From an uncultured Eubacteriales bacterium (GTDB lineage: Bacteria > Bacillota > Clostridia > Oscillospirales > Oscillospiraceae), in assembly GCA_900543085.1 (NCBI GenBank), contig UQQF01000001.1, positions 248,001 through 312,000 on the forward strand: a DNA stretch of 64,000 nucleotides, read 5' to 3'. Of this stretch, positions 42,837 through 51,828 are shown in pieces. How positions within the stretch are numbered: position 1 is the first letter of the stretch; each line of letters starts with the position of its first letter. Below the pieces are notes generated by a model that was not told the DNA's origin, searched no databases, and was given only the letters and a program-made list of their open reading frames with translations. The position numbers and the translations under genes are program-made.

Positions 42837-43592
42837 CTATAGCACGCTGCGCGCAAGCTCCCACATTATCACGGCGCCCGCAGCCGCCGCGTTCAGCGAC
42901 TCGCTGCCAGGGCGCATGGGTATTATCAGCGTCCCGGCGCACATGGCCAGCAGCTCCTCGCTCAGGCCGTGACCTTCGTTGCCTATGGCCACAGCCGCGC
43001 GGCTCAAGTCCGCCGTGCGCAAATCGCGCGCCGTATCGCTCAGCGCCGCGCCGTACAGCTCCAGCCCCAGCCGCTCCAGCACGCCGGGCAGCTCCGCAAC
43101 CGAGCACTCCGTCACGTACTGGCGGAACGCCGCGCCCATGCTGGCGCGCACCGCGCGCGGCGAGCTGCGGTCGGCACAGCTGCCCGCGAGAATGACCGCG
43201 TCCATGCCCAGGGCGTTGGCCGTGCGTATGAGCGTGCCCACGTTGCCGGGGTCCTGCATGTTCTCCAGCACCACGGCGTGCCGCGCCTGCTCAGGCGGCG
43301 CGATCTCCGGCAGGCGCAGGCTGAAAACCGGCCCCGGACTGTTCTTCACCGGCGAGGCGTAGCCCACCAGCTCCGCCGGAGCCTGATACACCGGGCAGGC
43401 GAGTCCGCCCGGCAAGGCAAAGCCCCCGGCGCACAGCACGCCCGTTATCTCGGCCTTCGCCGCCATGGCCTCGCCCAGCAGCTTCACGCCGTCGAGCACC
43501 GTCTCGCCGTTCTCCCGCCTGAACGCGGCGTCGGAGCCAAGGGCGCGCAGACGCGCGACATATGGATTTTTCCTTGAAGTTATCCGCTCCAT
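42837..43592 (-). CDS. SpoU-family RNA 2'-O-methyltransferase (RlmB-like)
   Basis: A 251-residue methyltransferase with the SpoU knot motifs: ENMQDPGNVGTLIRTANALG, AVAIGNEGHGLSEELL and IPMRPGSESLNAAAAGAVIMWE. It probably methylates 23S rRNA, though tRNA is possible. An N-terminal substrate-binding domain is present. The start at MERITS is family-typical, but no good ribosome site is seen; a start four codons earlier is possible. Confidence 0.9.
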   Translation of the reverse strand: MERITSRKNPYVARLRALGSDAAFRRENGETVLDGVKLLGEAMAAKAEITGVLCAGGFALPGGLACPVYQAPAELVGYASPVKNSPGPVFSLRLPEIAPPEQARHAVVLENMQDPGNVGTLIRTANALGMDAVILAGSCADRSSPRAVRASMGAAFRQYVTECSVAELPGVLERLGLELYGAALSDTARDLRTADLSRAAVAIGNEGHGLSEELLAMCAGTLIIPMRPGSESLNAAAAGAVIMWELARSVL

Positions 43593-43703
43593 ACACACGA
43601 CCATACATCTAAATAAGAATTCTTTTTTAGCATATTCGCAAACGCCGGATTTGTCAACCTAAACGTGTAAATTATCACTTTCGTCACATTTTCCGGCCGC
43701 CTC

Positions 43704-43732
43704 TTGCCCCGCCGGGGAGATCGCGGTATAAT
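43704..43732 (+). promoter_or_regulatory. Promoter of the monooxygenase-like gene
   Basis: TTGCCC (43704-43709), a 17-base spacer and a perfect TATAAT (43727-43732), 36 bases before the start codon. It is embedded in a GC-rich hairpin-forming stretch. Confidence 0.65.
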
Positions 43733-43768
43733 CATACGCGGCAGGGAAAAATCTTTGGAGGTATCGCC

Positions 43769-44071
43769 ATGGTAATCATCTACTGCGAAATGCACATCGC
43801 CCCCGAAAAGCAAGCGGAGTACATAGCCCGCGTGAACGAGGCCGGCATCGTCGAGGCCACCAACCGCGAGCCGGGCTGCGTGAGCTACGAGCTGGCCGCT
43901 TCCGCCGGCACGCCCGGCAAGCTCTACATAGTCGAGCGCTGGGAGAGTCCCGCCGCGCTGCCGGCCCACATGAAGGGCGCCAACTACGCCGCGCTGATGA
44001 AGATAAACGCCGAATACGGCCTCAAGGGCGACGCCGCCGTCTACACGGCCGAGCCGCTGAAGATGCAGTAA
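43769..44071 (+). CDS. ABM-domain (antibiotic biosynthesis monooxygenase-like) protein
   Basis: A 100-residue ferredoxin-like fold protein of the ABM/quinol monooxygenase type. The pattern PGCVSYELAAS...YIVERWESPAALPAHM is typical. The family includes cofactor-free monooxygenases, but many members act on unknown substrates; in an anaerobe it may serve in oxidative stress. GGAGG lies eight bases before the ATG. It is a single-gene unit with its own promoter and terminator. Confidence 0.85.
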   Translation: MVIIYCEMHIAPEKQAEYIARVNEAGIVEATNREPGCVSYELAASAGTPGKLYIVERWESPAALPAHMKGANYAALMKINAEYGLKGDAAVYTAEPLKMQ

Positions 44072-44090
44072 CTCCGCAAAAACGCCCCCC

Positions 44091-44129
44091 CGATGCAGCT
44101 ATCTGCACCGGGGGGTGTTTCTATGCGTG
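44091..44129. terminator. Hairpin terminator after the ABM gene
   Basis: A long stem with C7/G6 arms extended by TGCAG/CTGCA after one mismatch, followed by GTTT on the plus side and by TTTTTGC on the minus side. Confidence 0.7.
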
Positions 44130-44174
44130 ATCCAAGGCCGGAGCCAAGTCGAATGGGCGGCCACTTGTATAGGT

Positions 44175-44663
44175 TTATCCTGCCGTTTCCCGCCTGCGTG
44201 AGCGTCTGTTTGCGGCAACGATGTCTGTAAAGACGGCAGTCACGCCCGCGCAGATATATATGAGCCAGGGATTTTCGATTACAAAGATGTACCATTTCAG
44301 CGGCATGGGCGGAAAGTACGAAAACCTGATGCCGCCCAGCACAAGGTAGAGCAGCAGTATGGAAAACACCACAAGCGCGACCGTGGAGAACTTTACAAAG
44401 CCGCGGCTCAGTTTTACCTGTGCAAAAGAAGCCGAATGGAGGATACCCAAAACGAGAAACACGGCGGAAAAGCTCAGCGCAGTCCTGAACGTTGTGATAT
44501 TGAGGATGAACCACAGCCCCTTGCTGATGCCCAGCCCCATCCCATCAGTCCAAAAATGATTTGTCAGTCCATGGATTCCCGGACTTATTATCACCAGCAC
44601 CAGGCAAACGGCAAAAAACACGCCGCGGCGTATGAGCATATGCTTAAAGCCCGCACCGGTCAT
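44175..44663 (-). CDS. Uncharacterised four-span membrane protein
   Basis: A 162-residue protein with four hydrophobic segments (about 13-30, 50-75, 88-110 and 122-146) and a short basic, Arg-rich C-terminus. Both ends are predicted inside the cell. Family not recognised. Base use is less GC-rich than the neighbours, and the gene lies next to the AT-rich island at 44685-45603. Confidence 0.6.
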   Translation of the reverse strand: MTGAGFKHMLIRRGVFFAVCLVLVIISPGIHGLTNHFWTDGMGLGISKGLWFILNITTFRTALSFSAVFLVLGILHSASFAQVKLSRGFVKFSTVALVVFSILLLYLVLGGIRFSYFPPMPLKWYIFVIENPWLIYICAGVTAVFTDIVAANRRSRRRETAG

Positions 44664-44684
44664 GCGATCACATCCTCGCTATCA

Positions 44685-44696
44685 GAGCTTAAGTTA
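44685..44696. repeat. Direct repeat, left end of AT-rich island
   Basis: The 12-mer GAGCTTAAGTTA occurs here and again, same orientation, at 45592-45603. The two copies bracket the AT-rich gene; this copy contains its stop codon. Confidence 0.55.
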
Positions 44697-45474
44697 CTTC
44701 GTGCTGTATGTATCCAACCCACGTTGGATTTGGATAATTGTCTGTGTAATAAATATCAAAAGCATAACTAAGGCCAATTATAGGATTATCATAAGGATGG
44801 ACAGGCATCCACTCTCGGCCGCTCCAACTGTTACCATCCTCGTCAATGCTATATCCAGGTACATATAACTTTGTGTTAAAAGGTGGATTATAATAGTATC
44901 CAGTAAAATCAAATGTTTCCCAGCCGCTCGGTTCGCCATCAGTGCCGACTTGTATCATTTTGGCCTCTACATCGGGTTCTTTCCAAAAGGGTGCCATGCT
45001 TTCGATATTCTGACTTATTTCAAACCAAACAAGATCAAGGAACAAAACTCCATTTTCGTAATATCTCAAATTAATAGTGCTATAATACCATATAAAACCA
45101 TCAACAGCAGGAATAGTAATCCAACTCTCGTTCTGCGGCGATACCATACCTTCGAAAACATCACATAGCTCGCTTACTATATTGTTTGACGTATTGGGAT
45201 TTAGAAGTGAAAGTGCCCGCTCTTTGGATTCGGGTATCAATGTGGCTTTTATAGAAGTTACATTTTCAATGCTTACAGAATCACTCGCAGAAGTATTTGT
45301 AATCGGATTAACAATCTCATATTGTAGATATGGTAGCTCAATACCGTGTCCGTCTACATATATCTGAGATGTAGAAAACTCTATATTATTTGCCGACATA
45401 GAAAACTCATTATCAGCATAAGCTGAAATAAAGGTCATGGATAGCACCATACAGAAAACAACTATTAATGACAA
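44689..45474 (-). CDS. Secreted protein of AT-rich island, with stop at natural codon 2
   Basis: A 261-residue frame encoding an exported protein: a signal peptide ending near ISAYA, then a mature, Ser/Tyr/Trp/Asn-rich extracellular domain with no Cys motif or known family. Base use is much more AT-rich than elsewhere. The best start by ribosome site is ATG 45490-45492 (AAGGAG seven bases upstream), but the next codon is TAA; the following codons (IKKVLSLIVV) complete a perfect basic signal-peptide start. Translation could only begin at TTG 45474 or a rare codon such as ATC 45486. Either this is a point-mutated gene or initiation is unusual. Confidence 0.55.
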   Translation of the reverse strand: MSLIVVFCMVLSMTFISAYADNEFSMSANNIEFSTSQIYVDGHGIELPYLQYEIVNPITNTSASDSVSIENVTSIKATLIPESKERALSLLNPNTSNNIVSELCDVFEGMVSPQNESWITIPAVDGFIWYYSTINLRYYENGVLFLDLVWFEISQNIESMAPFWKEPDVEAKMIQVGTDGEPSGWETFDFTGYYYNPPFNTKLYVPGYSIDEDGNSWSGREWMPVHPYDNPIIGLSYAFDIYYTDNYPNPTWVGYIQHEVT

Positions 45475-45591
45475 AACTTTCTTGATTTACATGTTTCGCT
45501 CCTTTCTGCCAAATTAAATTCATTGTCATGATAACTGCGGCGAGAACTCACCATCACATCGTTGATCAACTGACAAAGCGCGGAAAAGAAT

Positions 45592-45603
45592 GAGCTTAAG
45601 TTA
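45592..45603. repeat. Direct repeat, right end of AT-rich island
   Basis: The second copy of the 12-mer GAGCTTAAGTTA (see 44685-44696). The bases between this repeat and 45710 are AT-rich, contain no gene, and include a TATTATATAATAAT-like tract. Confidence 0.5.
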
Positions 45604-45713
45604 TCCCCCCATAATGCCAGTTGTAATTATTATATAATAATGCCAATAAAATGTCAACAACGGCGCATATGATTGCCATAATGCACAACAACCTGCAAAG
45701 CCAAAGCACGGAA

Positions 45714-45748
45714 AAAGCGGGCAGCCCCTTGTATGGGCTGCCCGCTTT
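45714..45748. terminator. Terminator of the greA-lysS operon
   Basis: A 14-bp perfect stem (45714-45727 with 45735-45748) and a seven-base loop, 20 bases after the lysS stop codon on the minus strand and followed there by a T run. Confidence 0.9.
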
Positions 45749-45767
45749 GCGGTGAGTTATTTGCGGC

Positions 45768-47723
45768 TCAATACAGCTTTGCGCCGGCGGGGATGTTGTC
45801 GTCGAGGATGATGAGGTTGAGGCGCTCCTCGCCCTCCTCCTTGTGCAGCGCGGAGATGATCATGCCGCAGGAGTCTATGCCCATCATCTTCCTCGGCGGG
45901 AGGTTGGTGATGGCCAGCAGGGTCTTGCCGACAAGCGTCTCCGGCTCGTAGTAGTCGTGGATGCCGCTGAGTATGACGCGGTCTTCGCCGGAACCGTCGT
46001 CGAGTGTGAACTTGAGCAGCTTCTTGCTCTTTTTCACGGCCTCGCACGCCTTGACCTTGACCACGCGGAAGTCGCTCCTGCTGAAGGTCTCAAAGTCCAC
46101 AAAGTCGGCGAACAGCGGCTCGACCTCGGCCTTGGAGAGGTCGACGTGCACCTTCGGCTGGATCGGCTCGGCGGCCACGGCCTGCGCCTCGGGCGCGGCG
46201 GCGCTGTTCTTAGGGGCGTCCAGCGGCTTCATCGTGGGGAACAGGATGACGTCCCTTATGGAGTCGCTGCCGGTGAGCAGCATGGCGCAGCGGTCTATGC
46301 CTATGCCCAGGCCACCCGTGGGGGGCATGCCGTACTCGAGGGCGTTGATGTAATCGTAGTCCATCATGCCGGCCTCGTCGTCGCCCTTGGCGCGCAGCTC
46401 GACCTGCTTGAGGAAGCGCTCCTTCTGGTCGATGGGGTCGTTGAGCTCGCTGAAGGCGTTGCCCATCTCGCTGCGGCAGATGAACAGCTCGAAGCGCTCG
46501 GTGAGGCGCTTGTCCTTCGGGCTGCGCTTGGCAAGCGGGCTAACGTCGACCGGGTGCATGGTGATGAAGGTCGGCTGCACGATCTTATCCTCGACCTTCT
46601 GGTCGAAGCACTCGTACAGCGCGTTGCCCCAGGTCGGCTCCTTGCCGTCCATGTCCACGCCTGCGGCCTTCGCGGCGGCCACGGCCTCGGCGTCGCTGTC
46701 GATGGCCATGAAGTCCACGCCCAGGTACTTGTTGACAGCCTCGGCCATGGTCATGCGCGGCCAGCCGGGAGCCAGCGAGACGTGCTCGCCCTGCCAGTCG
46801 ACCTCGTAGGTGCCGAGTATCTCCATCGCAGCGCCGCTGAGCAGGTCTTCAAACAAGTCCATCATGTCGTTGAAGTCGGCGTAGGCCTGGTACAGCTCGA
46901 CGGTGGTGAACTCGGGGTTGTGACGGGTGTCCATGCCCTCGTTGCGGAAGATGCGGCCGAGCTCGTAAACACGCTCGATGCCGCCGACGATAAGGCGCTT
47001 GAGCGGCAGCTCGGTGGCTATACGCAGATACATGTCCATGTCCAGCGTATTGTGGTGGGTTATAAAGGGTCTCGCCGTCGCGCCGCCGGAGATGGTGTTC
47101 AGCACCGGCGTCTCGACTTCCATATATCCGCGGCCTTCAAGGAAGCGGCGGACATAGCTCACGAACTTGGAGCGAATCTCAAAGTTGCGGCGGCTCTCGT
47201 CGCTCATGATGAGGTCGACGTAGCGCTGGCGGTACTTGAGCTCCACGTTGGTCATGCCGTGGAACTTCTCGGGCAGCGGCCTGAGGCTCTTGGACAGTAG
47301 AGTGACCTTCTCCGCGTGGACGCTTATCTCGCCGGTCTTGGTCTTGAAAACATAGCCCTCCACGCCGATGATGTCGCCGATGTCGTAGCGGCGGAAGTCC
47401 TTGAACTCCTGCTCGCTGACGGCGTCGGAGCGGACATAGAGCTGGAGCTGGCCGCGGTCGTCCTTGATGTGGCAGAATATGGCCTTGCCCATGCCGCGCT
47501 TGGACATGATGCGTCCGGCCACGGCGACGTGACGGTTCTCGTACTCCTCGTAGCCGTCCCTTATCTCGCTTGTCCAGGCGCTGCGCTTGAAGCTGGTTAT
47601 CTCAAAAGGGTCGCGTCCCGCGGCGCGCAGCTCCTCGAGCTTCTCGCGGCGGACACGGAGAATTTCACTGAGCTCCTGCTCCGGAGCCTCGTTCACGTTG
47701 TTCTTTATGTTCTCCCCGCTCAT
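45768..47723 (-). CDS. lysS: Lysyl-tRNA synthetase with C-terminal tRNA-binding domain
   Basis: A 651-residue class II synthetase. Residues about 55-165 form the OB-fold anticodon domain, and about 170-505 the catalytic core with motif 2 ([19 protein letters not shown]) and motif 3 ([16 protein letters not shown]). After an Ala/Pro linker comes an added EMAP/ARC1-like tRNA-binding domain (about 545-651: [31 protein letters not shown]). That domain is common at the end of MetRS or as a free protein but unusual on LysRS. greA lies just upstream. Confidence 0.95.
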   Translation of the reverse strand: MSGENIKNNVNEAPEQELSEILRVRREKLEELRAAGRDPFEITSFKRSAWTSEIRDGYEEYENRHVAVAGRIMSKRGMGKAIFCHIKDDRGQLQLYVRSDAVSEQEFKDFRRYDIGDIIGVEGYVFKTKTGEISVHAEKVTLLSKSLRPLPEKFHGMTNVELKYRQRYVDLIMSDESRRNFEIRSKFVSYVRRFLEGRGYMEVETPVLNTISGGATARPFITHHNTLDMDMYLRIATELPLKRLIVGGIERVYELGRIFRNEGMDTRHNPEFTTVELYQAYADFNDMMDLFEDLLSGAAMEILGTYEVDWQGEHVSLAPGWPRMTMAEAVNKYLGVDFMAIDSDAEAVAAAKAAGVDMDGKEPTWGNALYECFDQKVEDKIVQPTFITMHPVDVSPLAKRSPKDKRLTERFELFICRSEMGNAFSELNDPIDQKERFLKQVELRAKGDDEAGMMDYDYINALEYGMPPTGGLGIGIDRCAMLLTGSDSIRDVILFPTMKPLDAPKNSAAAPEAQAVAAEPIQPKVHVDLSKAEVEPLFADFVDFETFSRSDFRVVKVKACEAVKKSKKLLKFTLDDGSGEDRVILSGIHDYYEPETLVGKTLLAITNLPPRKMMGIDSCGMIISALHKEEGEERLNLIILDDNIPAGAKLY

Positions 47724-47738
47724 AGTGCCCCGCTTTCT

Positions 47739-48221
47739 TTATTCGTTGCTCACCGACATGATGGTGAAGCGCATCTGTCCGGCAGGAGCCTCGACAGTGA
47801 CCGTCTCACCGACGCGGTGGCCTATTATTGCACGGCCGATCGGGCTCTCGTCGCTGATGCGCCCCTGCATGGGGTTGGCCTCCTGAGAGCCGACGATCTG
47901 ATACTCGATCTCATCGTTTTCGTCCAGGTCGCGCAGTTTGACATGACTGCTGAGACTGACGGTATCGGCGTCAAGCTCGGTCTTTTCGATTATTTCGGCG
48001 TTCTCGATGAGCACCTTCATCTCGGCGATTTTGGAGTAGAGCTTGCCCTGCTCCGTCTTGGCCTCGTCGTACTCGCTGTTCTCGCTGAGGTCGCCGAAGC
48101 TGCGGGCTTCCTTAATAAGCTCGCTGACCTCTTTTTCGCGGACGGTCTCAAGGTAATGGAGCTCCTTGACCAGATCGTCATAGCGCTCCTGGCTCATCTT
48201 GTACTTGCTCTCAGCAGTCAT
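47739..48221 (-). CDS. greA: Transcript cleavage factor GreA
   Basis: A 160-residue factor that restarts stalled RNA polymerase by cleaving backtracked RNA. The N-terminal coiled coil is followed by the FKBP-like C-terminal domain (IVGSQEANPMQGRISDESPIG). The tip acidic pair is within YDEAKTEQGK. It is the first gene of the greA-lysS pair, 15 bases before lysS. Confidence 0.95.
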   Translation of the reverse strand: MTAESKYKMSQERYDDLVKELHYLETVREKEVSELIKEARSFGDLSENSEYDEAKTEQGKLYSKIAEMKVLIENAEIIEKTELDADTVSLSSHVKLRDLDENDEIEYQIVGSQEANPMQGRISDESPIGRAIIGHRVGETVTVEAPAGQMRFTIMSVSNE

Positions 48222-48299
48222 TGCTATCTTCCTTCCGTTAATTGTGCGGCGCCTGCCGCGCCGTTTATTTTAATAGTGACACCTTAAAATGTCAAGTGA

Positions 48300-49487
48300 T
48301 CAGGTCATGAGCTGGACTGCGGCCAGCGCGGCGTCCCGCTGCGCGTCGCCCTTGCTCGTGAGCGCGACTATCTGATCCGGCACTATGCCGCCCTGCTCGG
48401 CCAGGTCTACGCGCATCGGGGTGAGGTATCTGGCCGTGGAGACGTGGATGGCGCTGCCGTCAGAGAGCTCTATCGTCTGCTGGCTGCGGGACTTGCCGGT
48501 GGTTTGCGCGCCTATGATATCCGCCCAGTTGTACTCCTGCAGCGCTGCGGCAAAGAACTCGGCCGCGGAGTAGCTGTACTCGTTGACCAGCACCGCCATG
48601 GGCATGTCCAGGCACACGCTGTCGGACTCGGTGGCCGTCTCGTTGCCGTCCTTGTCCACGCTGATGAAGATGGTGCCCGAGGGCAGCAGATAGTCCAGCA
48701 GCGCCGTCAGCTCGCTGACGAGTCCGCCGGGGTTGGAGCGCACGTCGAAAATAAAGCCCAGCGCCCCCTGGTTGAGCAGCGACTCTATCGCGGATATCGC
48801 GGACTCCGCCGCGCCGGATTGGAAGTTGGCTATCTCGATATATCCTATATTGCCGCTGAGCATCTCGTAGGTCACGGGGTTCGTGTAGACCACGGCGCAG
48901 TTGACCGAGATGTCCGACTGGTTGCCGTCGCTGTTCTGGATGTGGAGCTGCACGGTCTCGCCCGTGTTGGCCTCTATGACGCTCTGCGCGTCGCCAACCG
49001 TCATGCTGGTGATGTCGGTGCCGTTAATGGTGAGTATGATGTCGCCGGCTTTCAGACCCGCGTTGGCCGCGGGGCTGTCCTCATACACGCCGGTGATCTT
49101 CATTCCGCCGGTCGAGGCGTCCTTGTCTATCGTCACGCCCAGACCCACGTACTGGTTGGCGCTGTAGAGCTTGTACGCCTGGTACTCGGCGGGGCTCATG
49201 TAATAGCTCCACTGGTCGCCCAGCGCGTCCACCATGGCCGCGAAGGCAGCCGTGGACACGGCGTCCTCGTCGACGGCGCCGACGTAGTATTCGTCGAGCG
49301 TGTTCTTTATCTCCAGGTACTTCATGGCCTGGTTGTAGTTGTCCTCTGAGCCGATGCGGTTGCGCTCGCGCTGCACCGTCAGTCCGTAGGTCACCCCGAC
49401 ACACAGCACACAGGCAAGTATAAACGCCCAGAACCTGATTTTTATGCCGAAAAACGCCCTAACAAGGTTTCCCAGTCTGCCCTTCAT
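48300..49487 (-). CDS. S41-family carboxyl-terminal processing protease (CtpA-like)
   Basis: A 395-residue membrane-anchored serine protease. An N-terminal signal-anchor (near IRFWAFILACVLCVGVTYGL) is followed by a PDZ domain (VGLGVTIDKD...AGLKAGDIILTING) and the S41 core with catalytic Ser in EYSYSAAEFFAA and Lys in TTGKSRSQ. The chosen ATG has AAAGGAGG upstream; the longer frame has none. It is the last gene of the ftsE-ftsX-M23 peptidase-S41 group, suggesting a role in wall hydrolase control. Confidence 0.9.
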   Translation of the reverse strand: MKGRLGNLVRAFFGIKIRFWAFILACVLCVGVTYGLTVQRERNRIGSEDNYNQAMKYLEIKNTLDEYYVGAVDEDAVSTAAFAAMVDALGDQWSYYMSPAEYQAYKLYSANQYVGLGVTIDKDASTGGMKITGVYEDSPAANAGLKAGDIILTINGTDITSMTVGDAQSVIEANTGETVQLHIQNSDGNQSDISVNCAVVYTNPVTYEMLSGNIGYIEIANFQSGAAESAISAIESLLNQGALGFIFDVRSNPGGLVSELTALLDYLLPSGTIFISVDKDGNETATESDSVCLDMPMAVLVNEYSYSAAEFFAAALQEYNWADIIGAQTTGKSRSQQTIELSDGSAIHVSTARYLTPMRVDLAEQGGIVPDQIVALTSKGDAQRDAALAAVQLMT

Positions 49488-49515
49488 AAGCGCCTCCTTT
49501 GGGTCATATGCAACG

Positions 49516-49566
49516 GCGTCGGCGCTTCGCCGACGCACTTATGCGGGCGGCCTTACGGCCGCCCGC
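49516..49566. other. Two intercistronic hairpins between M23 peptidase and S41 protease genes
   Basis: Two perfect stems, 49516-49524/49528-49536 (9 bp) and 49543-49552/49557-49566 (10 bp), fill the gap. Neither has a proper T tract, so they may be partial terminators or RNA-stabilising structures that set the ratio of the two products. Confidence 0.7.
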
Positions 49567-49587
49567 CCTATTGATTTTTATTCCGCC

Positions 49588-50919
49588 TCAGGCGTCCGCA
49601 GAGTAGGACAGCCCGGAGAAGTAGGCAGTCGGGTCTTCCGTGCCGCCGTTGGCGTTGCGTATCTCAAAGTGGAGATGCGGTCCGTTAGACCAGCCGGTGG
49701 AGCCGACGTAGCCGATGGTCTGCCCCTGCGTCACGGTCTGGCCGGCGCTGACGGCCAGCGAGCTCATGTGCGCATACAGGGTGTACGTGCCGTTGGTGTG
49801 GTAGATCATGACATAGTTGCCGTAGGACGAGCTGTATGTCGCGACGGTGACGGTGCCGCCGTCGGCCGCGAGCACGGTGGCTCCCTCGTTTGCGCCGATG
49901 TCTATGCCGGAGTGGAAGCGCTCGGTGCCGAATATCGGGTGGATACGGTTGCCGTACCGGCTGGTTATGTAGGTGCTGGACGGGCAGGGCCAGATGTAGG
50001 TGCCCGTGGCCGCCGAGCCGGAATCGCCGCCGGTGCCGGAGTTTCCGCCGGTGCTGCCGCTGTCTCCGGTGTTGTTATTGTTGTTTTCTTCTTCCTTCTG
50101 AGCCTGCTCCTGCTGCCACATCTCCCAGGCTATCTGGTTCATCTGGTCGTTGAGCGCCTGCTCGGCCGCCTCGTTGGCCAGATACTCCTGCTGAGCCTGC
50201 TCGATGTCCTCGTCCAGGTCGGCGATGAGAGCCGTGGCTTCCTCTATCTTCCGCTCAAGCTCGGCGCGCTTGGTCTCCAGCTCGCTCTGCTTGTCGTTCA
50301 GGCCGGAGAGCGTATCCTCGTACTCGCCCAGCACCTTCTCGGTGTTCTCGCGGGCGGTCTTGTACTGCTCAAAGAGGCGCTGGTCGGCCTTCATTATCTC
50401 GCTGATGTCGTCCATAGCGGAGAGAAGCTCGCCTATGCTGCCGCAATTGAAGATCATGTCCAGGTAGGTGTAGCTGCCGTTCTCCTCCATCGCGCGCACG
50501 CGCTTGCAGTACAGGTCGTACTGCTCGCTCTCGGCGGCCTGGGCGTCTTCCAGCTCGGCCGACTTTTCCTCGAGCAGATTGTTGTATAGGGAAATCTGCT
50601 CGTTTATCAGCTCTATTTCCTCCTGGGCGTACTGGTTCTGCTCGTCCAGCAGCGCCTTCTGCTCCAGAGCCGTCTCCCGCTCGGCCATGAGGCTGCTTAA
50701 ATTGGCCTCCATGTCCTCGCGCTGACTCTGCAGCTCCTCCTTCTGCTTTTCTATCTCGTCTATCTGGGACTGATAGTCAGAGCCTGAACTGGAGCTTGAG
50801 CCGGAGCCGGAGTCCGACGCCAGCGCGCCCATGGAGCCCATCGCAGAAAGCATGAGCGACATGACGAGCAGGAACGCCATCACTACGGCTATGACAGATA
50901 CTAATGTTTTCTTCTTCAT
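49588..50919 (-). CDS. PcsB/EnvC-like murein hydrolase with M23 peptidase domain
   Basis: A 443-residue exported protein. After the signal peptide, residues about 45-265 form a long coiled coil rich in Glu, Gln and Leu; a Gly/Ser/Asn linker follows (about 270-310), then an M23/LytM domain with zinc ligands HSGID and HLHFE. In other bacteria such coiled-coil hydrolases are switched on by FtsEX at the division site, and ftsX and ftsE lie directly upstream here. All zinc ligands look intact, so it may itself cut peptidoglycan. Confidence 0.92.
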   Translation of the reverse strand: MKKKTLVSVIAVVMAFLLVMSLMLSAMGSMGALASDSGSGSSSSSGSDYQSQIDEIEKQKEELQSQREDMEANLSSLMAERETALEQKALLDEQNQYAQEEIELINEQISLYNNLLEEKSAELEDAQAAESEQYDLYCKRVRAMEENGSYTYLDMIFNCGSIGELLSAMDDISEIMKADQRLFEQYKTARENTEKVLGEYEDTLSGLNDKQSELETKRAELERKIEEATALIADLDEDIEQAQQEYLANEAAEQALNDQMNQIAWEMWQQEQAQKEEENNNNNTGDSGSTGGNSGTGGDSGSAATGTYIWPCPSSTYITSRYGNRIHPIFGTERFHSGIDIGANEGATVLAADGGTVTVATYSSSYGNYVMIYHTNGTYTLYAHMSSLAVSAGQTVTQGQTIGYVGSTGWSNGPHLHFEIRNANGGTEDPTAYFSGLSYSADA

Positions 50920-50943
50920 GCTGTTTCTCCTGGGATGCCGGGG

Positions 50944-51828
50944 TTAGACCTTGAGGTAATTGCGTATCGCGCTCGACCCGCCGAATATGCCGACGAGGAT
51001 GCCGACGCCCAGGAAGGCTATCAGCAGCGGCCACATGACGGCCGAGAACGGTACAAGCGAGATCAGTGTGCTGGCCACGCCGCCCATGACCCTGTTCAGC
51101 AGCAGGGAGTACAGTCCCCACTCGATGATGAAGGCCAGCAGGCTGCCGAGCACGCCGAGCACCAGACCCTCTACTATGAACGGGCAGCGGATAAAGCCGT
51201 TGGACGCGCCGACCATGCGCATGATCGCTATCTCCTCGCGCCTGGTGAAGGTGGCGAGCTTTATCGTGTTGGTCATGATAAAGAAGGAGACGATGATGAG
51301 TATGACGATAAGCGCCAGGGACACTATGCTGACGATGTTCCTCGCCGTTATGAAGCCCTGGGCATAGTCGAGGTGCGCGTTGACGTCGGCGACGCCGTCG
51401 ACCGCCTCGAGGTCGGTTTTCGTCTGGGCGGTGAGGCTTATGTCGGTGAGGTGGATGATATACCTGTGGCGGAACACGCTCTCGTCCAGGCTGTCAAACA
51501 GCTCGGGGTCGTAGTCCTCCTGGAAGTTCTCCATGGCCTCGGCGCGGCTCATGAATTCCGCCCCTGCCACGTTGGGCACCGCCTCGATAAGCGGCTCTAT
51601 CGCCCTGGCCTCCTCCTCGGTGAGGTTCTCGTCTATGAAGGCGACGACCTCGTTCTCGCTCTCCAGGTCGGCGATCATCTCGTTTATGTTCACGACCAGC
51701 AGGCCGAAGCTGCCCATGATGATAAGGCAGGCCATGGTTATCGTGACCGTGGCAAAGCTCATCAGCCCGTGGCTGAATATGCCGGTGAAGCCGGACTTTA
51801 TCAGATAACCGAGTCTACTCAATTTCAT
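50944..51828 (-). CDS. ftsX: Cell division protein FtsX
   Basis: A 294-residue ABC-type membrane subunit with four membrane spans (near residues 22-45, 170-195, 215-240, 262-285) and a large outside loop (about 50-165) that in other species binds the hydrolase. It overlaps ftsE by 14 bases, so the two are coupled. With FtsE it passes a division signal to the downstream M23 hydrolase. Confidence 0.94.
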   Translation of the reverse strand: MKLSRLGYLIKSGFTGIFSHGLMSFATVTITMACLIIMGSFGLLVVNINEMIADLESENEVVAFIDENLTEEEARAIEPLIEAVPNVAGAEFMSRAEAMENFQEDYDPELFDSLDESVFRHRYIIHLTDISLTAQTKTDLEAVDGVADVNAHLDYAQGFITARNIVSIVSLALIVILIIVSFFIMTNTIKLATFTRREEIAIMRMVGASNGFIRCPFIVEGLVLGVLGSLLAFIIEWGLYSLLLNRVMGGVASTLISLVPFSAVMWPLLIAFLGVGILVGIFGGSSAIRNYLKV

